From positions 56,834-69,467 of the forward strand of contig DKPO01000045.1 of the NCBI GenBank assembly GCA_002471225.1: DNA of 12,634 nt. The letters run 5' to 3'. The stretch is from Porphyromonadaceae bacterium UBA7332 (GTDB lineage: Bacteria; Bacteroidota; Bacteroidia; Bacteroidales; UBA7332). Each line of letters starts with the position of its first letter. Within the stretch, counting starts at the first letter, position 1. Of this stretch, positions 8,365 through 12,634 are shown in pieces. The position numbers were made by a program, and so were the translations under genes. The notes beneath the pieces were generated by a model. The model did not search any database. It was given only the letters and a program-made list of their open reading frames with translations, and had not been told where the DNA came from.

Positions 8365-8421
8365 TAACTTTCGGCAAATTATAAACTAAATATGAAAAAA
8401 TTCAGTTTATAACGGCATACT

Positions 8422-8469
8422 AAAAGTCTCGCTTCAGACCTAAGATATAGGTCCGAAACGAGACTTTTT
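8422..8469 (+). terminator. Rho-independent terminator after ilvE
   Basis: A long hairpin is formed by the 10-bp arms AAAAGTCTCG (8422-8431) and CGAGACTTTT (8459-8468). It extends inward through TTC-A-GACCTA / TAGGTC-C-GAA with one A-C mismatch, and ends in a T-run (8465-8469). The A-tract on the left could let it work weakly on the other strand, but no convergent gene is close. Confidence 0.92.
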
Positions 8470-8690
8470 CCGTTTTTAGAAAAAACAACCGTAAACAAAC
8501 GATACTTTCATATCCTTGTTGTATATTATATATAGCAGACAGCCTCAATCACGGAAGCCAAATGAGATATATAGAAAAGAAACTCACGTATCTAATACTT
8601 TTATAAAAAGTTCCGATTTTTCTTTCTTTTATTATCTTTGTGTGTAAACCAATGTTTTAGTATCAATTTTTGAAACAGACAAAATCATAT
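8470..8690. other. Spacer between ilvE terminator and the MIP18-lpxH unit
   Basis: These 221 bases are AT-rich and non-coding. The only signal I support is the promoter box at 8633-8640. A TTG at 8670 opens a seven-codon extension of the next gene, which I do not accept as the start. A chance-looking CACGTATCTAAT at 8585-8596 resembles part of the TACGTA array at the right end of the window. Confidence 0.5.
8633..8640 (+). promoter_or_regulatory. Candidate Bacteroidetes -7 box for the MIP18-lpxH unit
   Basis: TATCTTTG matches TAnnTTTG in full and lies about 50 bases before the ATG at 8691, giving a leader of roughly 45 bases. No convincing TTTG -33 box is seen. The preceding terminator supports a new transcript starting here. 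Confidence 0.6.
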
Positions 8691-9008
8691 ATGGAAGAGA
8701 ACTTTTTAAAATTAGAAGAAGAGATCATCAAAATGCTGAAAACAGTATATGATCCGGAAATTCCTGTTGATATTTACGAGTTAGGACTAATCTATAAAGT
8801 AGATATCGATGAAGAAAAGAACGTAAAAATAGATATGACTCTTACTGCTCCTAATTGCCCTGCTGCAGATTTCATTCTGGAAGACGTTCGTATGAAAGTA
8901 GAATCAATTCCAGATGTAAAGAGTGTAGATATCCAATTGGTCTTTGAACCTGAGTGGGACAAAGACATGATGAGTGAAGAAGCTAAGTTAGATTTGGGTT
9001 TCTTATAA
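8691..9008 (+). CDS. MIP18-family (DUF59) protein, Fe-S assembly type
   Basis: The 105-residue protein is a single MIP18/DUF59 domain, a family that includes SufT and PaaD and the eukaryotic Fe-S targeting factor MIP18/CIA2. The family is linked to maturation of Fe-S proteins. Diagnostic segments are YDPEIPVDIYELGLIY (20-35), MTLTAPNCPAADF (49-61) with the conserved Cys56, and the C-terminal EPEWDKDMMSEEAK (86-99). The domain fills the protein without extra parts. I chose the ATG at 8691 because it gives the normal family N-terminus. An in-frame TTG at 8670 adds seven residues and would shorten the leader to about 25 bases. No suf genes lie nearby in the window. Its partner is the lpxH-type gene, which starts one base after its stop. 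A role in Fe-S assembly is inferred from the family, not from context. Confidence 0.92.
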   Translation: MEENFLKLEEEIIKMLKTVYDPEIPVDIYELGLIYKVDIDEEKNVKIDMTLTAPNCPAADFILEDVRMKVESIPDVKSVDIQLVFEPEWDKDMMSEEAKLDLGFL

Positions 9009-9009
9009 A

Positions 9010-9753
9010 ATGGAAAGAAAGAATATTTATTTCGCTTCAGACACTCATTTTGGCGCAAAATATTTTAAAGATCCGGTTGAAAAAGAAAGAACTTTCGTTC
9101 GTTGGCTTGATTCTATTAAACCTGACTGCTCAAAACTATATCTTTTAGGAGATATGATTGATTTCTGGTATGAATTCAAAATGGTCGTACCTAAAGGATA
9201 CACTCGGTTTCTTGGAAAAATAGCCGAATTTACGGATTCAGGAATTGAAGTTCACTGGTTTACCGGTAATCATGATATATGGATATTTGATTATATAACC
9301 AAAGAAACCGGTGCTATAATCCATCGTCAGCCTTTACTAACCGAAATCGGAGGCAAACAATTCTTTTTAGCACATGGAGATGGGTTAGGTGATAATTCCA
9401 GAACATTTAAAATACTCCGCTCATTATTCCACAATAAAACACTTCAAAAGATGTTTACATGGATTCATCCGAGATGGAGTGTCAGTTTTGGATTAAACTG
9501 GTCAAAACATAGCCGGGAATCCAAATTTGAGGATGATTTCTTAGGTGAAGACAAAGAGCATCTGGTACTATTCGCAAAAGGCTATTTGCAAAACCACTAT
9601 GCCGACTATTTTATTTTCGGTCACAGACATATTTTATATGATCTTATGTTGACAAAAAATAGCCGCATACTAATTTTAGGAGATTGGATCACCTATAATT
9701 CATTTGCTGTATTCGATGGAAAAGATATCTGGATCGAACAATTTGAGATATAG
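9010..9753 (+). CDS. lpxH: UDP-2,3-diacylglucosamine hydrolase (LpxH type)
   Basis: LpxH-type enzymes cleave UDP-2,3-diacylglucosamine to lipid X and UMP, the fourth step of lipid A synthesis, at the inner face of the cytoplasmic membrane. The 247-residue product is a calcineurin-type metallophosphoesterase with every metal-site motif present: D11-T-H13 in ASDTHFG, GD48 in LLGDMIDFW, GN87-H88-D in FTGNHDIW, H122 in AHGDGLGD, and GH205-R-H207. The helical insert between HGDG and GHRH (about 130-195) is the part that holds the acyl chains in LpxH. The gene starts one base after the MIP18 stop and ends just before a terminator. Bacteroidetes LpxH proteins diverge from the proteobacterial ones, so a related phosphoesterase role is possible but less likely. 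Confidence 0.9.
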   Translation: MERKNIYFASDTHFGAKYFKDPVEKERTFVRWLDSIKPDCSKLYLLGDMIDFWYEFKMVVPKGYTRFLGKIAEFTDSGIEVHWFTGNHDIWIFDYITKETGAIIHRQPLLTEIGGKQFFLAHGDGLGDNSRTFKILRSLFHNKTLQKMFTWIHPRWSVSFGLNWSKHSRESKFEDDFLGEDKEHLVLFAKGYLQNHYADYFIFGHRHILYDLMLTKNSRILILGDWITYNSFAVFDGKDIWIEQFEI

Positions 9754-9795
9754 AAAAAGCAGATTTTGATTGTAAAAATCAAGATCTGCTTTTTT
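9754..9795 (+). terminator. Rho-independent terminator after lpxH
   Basis: Arms AAAAAGCAGAT (9754-9764) and ATCTGCTTTTT (9784-9794) pair. After a G-T position the stem continues with TTGAT / ATCAA, leaving a seven-base loop, and a T-run follows. It overlaps the end of lpxH directly and, having A- and T-runs on the two sides, could work in both directions. Confidence 0.92.
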
Positions 9796-10242
9796 TGTAT
9801 TTATAGAGATGACACATTATTAATTCCAATGTGCATTTATTTCTTTAAAAATAGTCATTTTGCAACTCTCATATTACAAAATGCTCATAAAATCGCTATT
9901 TCTGCGGACGTATGATACAAAAAATCAAGCTCTTATGCAAATATTTTTGTCAAAAAAATATCTATAACAAATCCAAACAAGCGATTAATCATTTTGTTAT
10001 ATAAATTTGTTAATACAAGCAAAATTAACACAGACAATAACATCAACTAGAACAAAACACATCAAATACTCTTTCCTTTTCACACATCATTAAATTTTAA
10101 CCATAGCAATATATATATTTTAACCATCCCGCAATTAACTAAACCAGCGATAAATAGGCATATAGAGTAATGCATAAGTAGATAACACAAAACATAGTTA
10201 AAAATTTTAGCACATATTTTTCACAAATCTATGCCATTCTCA

Positions 10243-10274
10243 TTTGCATATTAAGGGGGTCCTTCCTATATTTG
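10243..10274 (+). promoter_or_regulatory. Bacteroidetes-type promoter of pckG
   Basis: A TTTG -33 box (10243-10246) and a perfect TATATTTG -7 box (10267-10274) are separated by 20 bases, the best match to the Bacteroidetes sigma-ABfr consensus in the window. Transcription should start near 10280, giving a leader of about 100 bases. A G-run with a small dyad (AAGG-GGGT-CCTT, 10253-10264) lies between the boxes. Confidence 0.82.
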
Positions 10275-10285
10275 CATCACTTAGT

Positions 10286-10307
10286 TGTAACAATTAATAA
10301 TGTTACA
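10286..10307 (+). promoter_or_regulatory. Operator-like dyad at the pckG transcription start
   Basis: The perfect inverted repeat TGTAACA (10286-10292) and TGTTACA (10301-10307) has an 8-base AT spacer, 22 bp in all. It sits directly after the predicted start of transcription. Its size and symmetry suit a dimeric repressor or a Crp/Fnr-like regulator. In RNA it could also form a weak 7-bp hairpin in the leader. Confidence 0.5.
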
Positions 10308-10376
10308 TAACACATAATACTGAGTTCTTTTTATTTATAAATAATAGCGGTTTTAAAATCACTAAATTATTAATTT

Positions 10377-12170
10377 ATGATGACAAACAATCAAAAGTTA
10401 ATCAACTGGGTTAACGAATGGGCTGAGATCATGCAACCAGATAACATTTACTGGTGTGACGGATCAGAAGAAGAAAGCACTCGTCTATTAGACGAAATGG
10501 TAGCAAAAGGTGTAGCAGTTAAACTAAACGAAGAAAAACGTCCTGGTTCTTACTACTTCCAGTCAGACCCAAGTGATGTTGCTCGCGTTGAAAACAGAAC
10601 ATATATTTGTACAGAAACAGCTGAACAAGCTGGTCCAACTAATAACTGGGCAGATCCTAAAGAAATGCGTGAAACAATGTTAGCGCTTTACAAAGGATGT
10701 ATGAAAGGTCGTACTATGTACGTTATTCCATTCTCAATGGGTCCTCTAGGTTCTAACATCGCTCACATCGGTGTTGAGATCACTGACTCTGCTTACGTTG
10801 TTGCTTCTATGCGTATCATGACTCGCATGGGTAAAGCTGTTCTTGACGTACTAGGTGAAAATGGCGATTTCGTTCCATGTGTTCACTCTGTAGGTGCTCC
10901 TCTTGAGCCAGGTCAGGAAGACGTAAAATGGCCTTGTGCTCCAATCGAGAAAAAATATATCACTCACTTCCCGATCACTAAAGAAATTTGGTCATTCGGT
11001 TCAGGTTACGGTGGAAATGCATTGCTAGGTAAAAAATGTTTCGCTCTTCGTATTGCTTCTGCAATGGCTAAAGAGCAAGGATGGTTAGCTGAGCACATGT
11101 TGATCTTAGGTATCACAAACCCTAAAGGTGAGAAAAAATATATCGCTGCTGCATTCCCAAGTGCATGTGGTAAAACAAACTTGGCAATGTTGATCCCAAC
11201 TATCCCAGGTTACAAAGTTGAAACTGTAGGTGATGATATCGCTTGGATGAAATTCGGTGCTGATGGTCGTCTTTACGCTATCAACCCTGAAGCTGGTTTC
11301 TTCGGTGTTGCTCCTTTCACTTCAATGGATACAAACCCTAATGCAATGTTGTCTTGCCGTGCAAACACATTGTTTACTAACGTAGGTTTGACTCCTGACG
11401 GTGATATCTGGTGGGAAGGTATCGGACACGATTGTCCTGCTGGTACAATTGACTGGAAAGGTCGTGTATTCGATCCAGCTTCTGGTGAGCCTTGTGCACA
11501 TCCAAATGCTCGTTTCGCTGCTCCGGCTAGCCAATGTCCATGTATCGACGAACAATGGGAAAACCCTGCAGGTGTTCCAATCTCAGCAGTATTATTCGGT
11601 GGACGTCGTCCTTCTACTGTACCTTTGGTACACGAAGCTGCTAGCTGGAATCACGGTGTATTCATGGGATCTATCGTAGGTTCTGAAGTAACTGCTGCTG
11701 CTATCGGTTTGAAAGCTGGTGTACGTCGTGACCCATTCGCTATGTTACCATTCTGTGGTTACAACATGGGTGACTACTTCGGTCACTGGGTTGAAATCGG
11801 TAAAAACGCTCCTAACAAAGAAGTTCTTCCTAAATTCTTCTTCGTTAACTGGTTCCGTAAAGAAGACGGTAAATTCTTGTGGCCAGGTTACGGTGAAAAT
11901 AGCCGTGTACTTGCTTACATCCTTGACCGTTGCGAAGGTAATGGCGAAACAGTTGAGACTCCAATCGGAAAAGTTCCTGCTAAAGGAGCTCTTAACATTG
12001 AAGGTCTTGGTATGACTGACGCTCAATGGGATGCTGCTATCGCAGTTCGCAAAGATGAGTGGGAACACGAAATCTCATTGATCGATGAGCACTATGCTAA
12101 CTTCGGTACACACTTACCAGCTGAACTTGCTGAAGAGTTGAAAAACTTGAAAGCGCGTTTCAACGCTTAA
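10377..12170 (+). CDS. pckG: Phosphoenolpyruvate carboxykinase (GTP type)
   Basis: PckG interconverts oxaloacetate and phosphoenolpyruvate with GTP/GDP. It serves gluconeogenesis, or in anaerobes CO2 fixation on the way to succinate. The 597-residue product has full GTP-PEPCK length. It shows the PEP/oxaloacetate-binding FGSGYGGNALLGKKCFALR (207-225), the kinase-1a P-loop AFPSACGKTNLAM (259-271) with the hyper-reactive Cys264, kinase-2 GDDIAWM (285-291), FGGRRPS (408-414), and the guanine-side FFFVNWFRK (487-495) and GYGENSR (504-510). The ATP-type signature is absent. Two ATGs (10377, 10380) open the gene. Codon choice is strongly biased to GGT, CGT and GCT, unlike its neighbours, which fits high expression rather than transfer. 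It is a single-gene transcript with a good promoter and its own strong terminator. Confidence 0.98.
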   Translation: MMTNNQKLINWVNEWAEIMQPDNIYWCDGSEEESTRLLDEMVAKGVAVKLNEEKRPGSYYFQSDPSDVARVENRTYICTETAEQAGPTNNWADPKEMRETMLALYKGCMKGRTMYVIPFSMGPLGSNIAHIGVEITDSAYVVASMRIMTRMGKAVLDVLGENGDFVPCVHSVGAPLEPGQEDVKWPCAPIEKKYITHFPITKEIWSFGSGYGGNALLGKKCFALRIASAMAKEQGWLAEHMLILGITNPKGEKKYIAAAFPSACGKTNLAMLIPTIPGYKVETVGDDIAWMKFGADGRLYAINPEAGFFGVAPFTSMDTNPNAMLSCRANTLFTNVGLTPDGDIWWEGIGHDCPAGTIDWKGRVFDPASGEPCAHPNARFAAPASQCPCIDEQWENPAGVPISAVLFGGRRPSTVPLVHEAASWNHGVFMGSIVGSEVTAAAIGLKAGVRRDPFAMLPFCGYNMGDYFGHWVEIGKNAPNKEVLPKFFFVNWFRKEDGKFLWPGYGENSRVLAYILDRCEGNGETVETPIGKVPAKGALNIEGLGMTDAQWDAAIAVRKDEWEHEISLIDEHYANFGTHLPAELAEELKNLKARFNA

Positions 12171-12211
12171 TATCTTTCGTTTGAAGATATACAACTAACT
12201 ATATTATTTGG

Positions 12212-12243
12212 AAAGAGCACTCTTCGGAGTGCTCTTTTTTTTT
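12212..12243 (+). terminator. Strong Rho-independent terminator of pckG
   Basis: An 11-bp perfect stem, AAAGAGCACTC (12212-12222) and GAGTGCTCTTT (12227-12237), is closed by the extra-stable C(TTCG)G tetraloop. A T-run to 12243 follows. It marks the end of the pckG transcript, so the array that follows is outside that unit. Confidence 0.96.
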
Positions 12244-12266
12244 ATTCTTGTTTGAGTTACGATTTC

Positions 12267-12486
12267 AATACGTATTAAAAGAAATTTAGATACGTATCAA
12301 AGCAACTTTTCATACCTATGAAAAATTCGTTTAATACGTATCTAAATCCTGAGTCTTACGGCAAATAAAAATCATATACGTATTTCAACAAATCAATATA
12401 CGTATTTCATAATCTCAAAACACGCATTTAGTCTTCACAAAGTACGTATTTCATCGACACTAAATACGTATATAATTTGGTGTATC
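12267..12486. repeat. Array of ten 22-bp units with palindromic TACGTA core
   Basis: Core positions are 12269, 12291, 12313, 12335, 12357, 12377, 12399, 12421, 12443 and 12465. The step is 22 bp every time except one of 20 bp. Seven cores are exact TACGTA; three are degenerate (TACCTA at 12313, TACGGC at 12357, CACGCA at 12421). Each unit has a conserved half of about 11 bp (TACGTATTTCA in the right-hand group, TACGTATCWAA or TACGTATTAAA in the left-hand group) and a variable half of about 11 bp. A lone partial copy, TTACGATTTC (12257-12266), sits half a period upstream. The period is close to two helical turns, so all sites face the same way, which fits cooperative binding of a dimeric protein. 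No coding frame fits. Function is unknown. Confidence 0.88.
12284..12347. repeat. 64-bp imperfect palindrome inside the TACGTA array
   Basis: The centre lies at 12315/12316, within the degenerate third core. Counting outward, 27 of 32 position pairs are complementary. These include the 14-bp outer arms ATTTAGATACGTAT (12284-12297) and ATACGTATCTAAAT (12334-12347) and the inner arms TTTTCATA (12307-12314) and TATGAAAA (12317-12324). It extends beyond what the shared core alone would give. Confidence 0.85.
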
Positions 12487-12503
12487 TCCTGATTTCAGGA
12501 TAC
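12482..12503. repeat. Small dyad after the array
   Basis: TCCTGA (12487-12492) and TCAGGA (12495-12500) are perfect inverted halves two bases apart. Outer GTA (12482-12484) and TAC (12501-12503) also match if a two-base bulge is allowed. CAGGATA is repeated at 12496-12502 and 12510-12516. It is a possible operator or a weak hairpin and is not followed by a T-run. Confidence 0.4.
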
Positions 12504-12594
12504 ATAATCCAGGATAAAACCTAAATCCCGATTACACATTTCAGAATAATCCCAATAACTGGTAACAATCTTCTCAATATGCCTGTAATATCAA

Positions 12595-12634
12595 AAAGAT
12601 ACGGTATATCTTTTCAGAGATACACCGTATCTTT
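12595..12634. terminator. Long hairpin at window edge, likely bidirectional terminator
   Basis: AAAGATACGGT (12595-12605) pairs with ACCGTATCTTT (12624-12634). After one A-C mismatch TATCT (12607-12611) pairs with AGATA (12618-12622), leaving a six-base loop. The 17-position stem is flanked by an A-run on the left and a T-run on the right, the latter cut by the window end. This is the form of a terminator that serves both strands. It suggests a gene converging from the right, which cannot be seen. Confidence 0.7.

Larger units (their letters stand above)
9796..10376. promoter_or_regulatory. Long AT-rich leader and control region of pckG
   Basis: These 581 bases contain no gene that I can support. 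The right-hand part holds the pckG promoter (10243-10274) and a dyad (10286-10307). The left-hand part (9796-10200) is very AT-rich with only weak short inverted repeats: CACATT / AATGTG at 9813-9833, CATTTTG / CAAAATG at 9856-9883, and ATATTTTT / AAAAATAT at 9941-9961. Isolated TAnnTTTG matches occur at 9942-9949 and 10002-10009 but lack a spaced -33 box. The length suggests upstream regulation or an unseen small RNA, but neither is shown. Confidence 0.55.

Noticed and set aside
8585..8596. CACGTATCTAAT before the MIP18 gene as an isolated array unit
   Set aside because: It lacks the full TACGTA core, and there is no 22-bp partner on either side.
9941..9961. ATATTTTT / AAAAATAT hairpin upstream of pckG as a terminator or regulator
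   Set aside because: It is made only of A and T, so it is unstable and expected by chance in this composition.
11322..11555. Antisense and overlapping frames inside pckG (also 11401-11679, 11719-12015, 11745-12068)
   Set aside because: pckG is intact and strongly codon-biased; these frames are by-products with no recognisable domains.
12465..12480. Promoter-like TATAATTTG at the right end of the array
   Set aside because: It misses the TAnnTTTG spacing by one base and has no TTTG -33 box, and no downstream gene start is visible.
12257..12486. The TACGTA array as a CRISPR array
   Set aside because: The conserved part is only about 11 bp and the spacers about 11 bp, far below CRISPR sizes. 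The core varies, and no cas gene is in the window.

Overview
This window looks like chromosomal core DNA from a member of the order Bacteroidales. It is A+T-rich (roughly 35% GC by eye, not computed). The promoters that can be recognised follow the Bacteroidetes TTTG / TAnnTTTG pattern rather than the enterobacterial one. Ribosome-binding sites are not evident. The proteins carry Bacteroidetes-type signatures, for example an NYPYN motif in RsmA, an LptE lipoprotein with an FTSC lipobox, and a MIP18-family protein ending in EPEWDKDMMSEEA. The low GC points away from Bacteroides/Parabacteroides and towards a Dysgonomonas-like lineage, but that is a guess.

Left part (1-2975, minus strand): an operon reads leftwards as sigma-54 activator -> lptE -> a TPR-containing protein of unknown function -> secG. 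Gaps are 11, 4 and 1 bases. It links envelope biogenesis (LPS transport, protein export) with a bacterial enhancer-binding protein that has no receiver domain. A divergent control region (2976-3282) separates it from the plus-strand genes and holds a promoter on each strand and three AGAATTC copies.

Middle part (3283-8364, plus strand): rsmA (16S rRNA dimethyltransferase), mgtE (CBS-gated Mg2+ channel), a 598-residue DUF349-repeat coiled-coil protein, and ilvE (branched-chain aminotransferase), ended by a strong terminator at 8422-8469. A short two-gene unit follows (8691-9753): a MIP18/DUF59 Fe-S assembly-type protein and an LpxH-type UDP-2,3-diacylglucosamine hydrolase, with a promoter in front and a terminator behind.

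Right part: a 581-base AT-rich non-coding stretch leads to pckG, a GTP-type phosphoenolpyruvate carboxykinase. It has the best promoter in the window and a 22-bp dyad at the predicted transcription start. pckG ends at a C(TTCG)G-loop terminator.

The most unusual element comes directly after that terminator (about 12267-12486). It is an array of ten units built on the palindromic core TACGTA, at an almost exact 22-bp period. About 11 bp of each unit is conserved and about 11 bp is variable. Three central units form a 64-bp imperfect palindrome. The array is followed by a small dyad and, at the window edge, a 17-bp-arm hairpin that could terminate transcription from both sides. No gene in the window explains the array. 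The gene to its right lies beyond the window.
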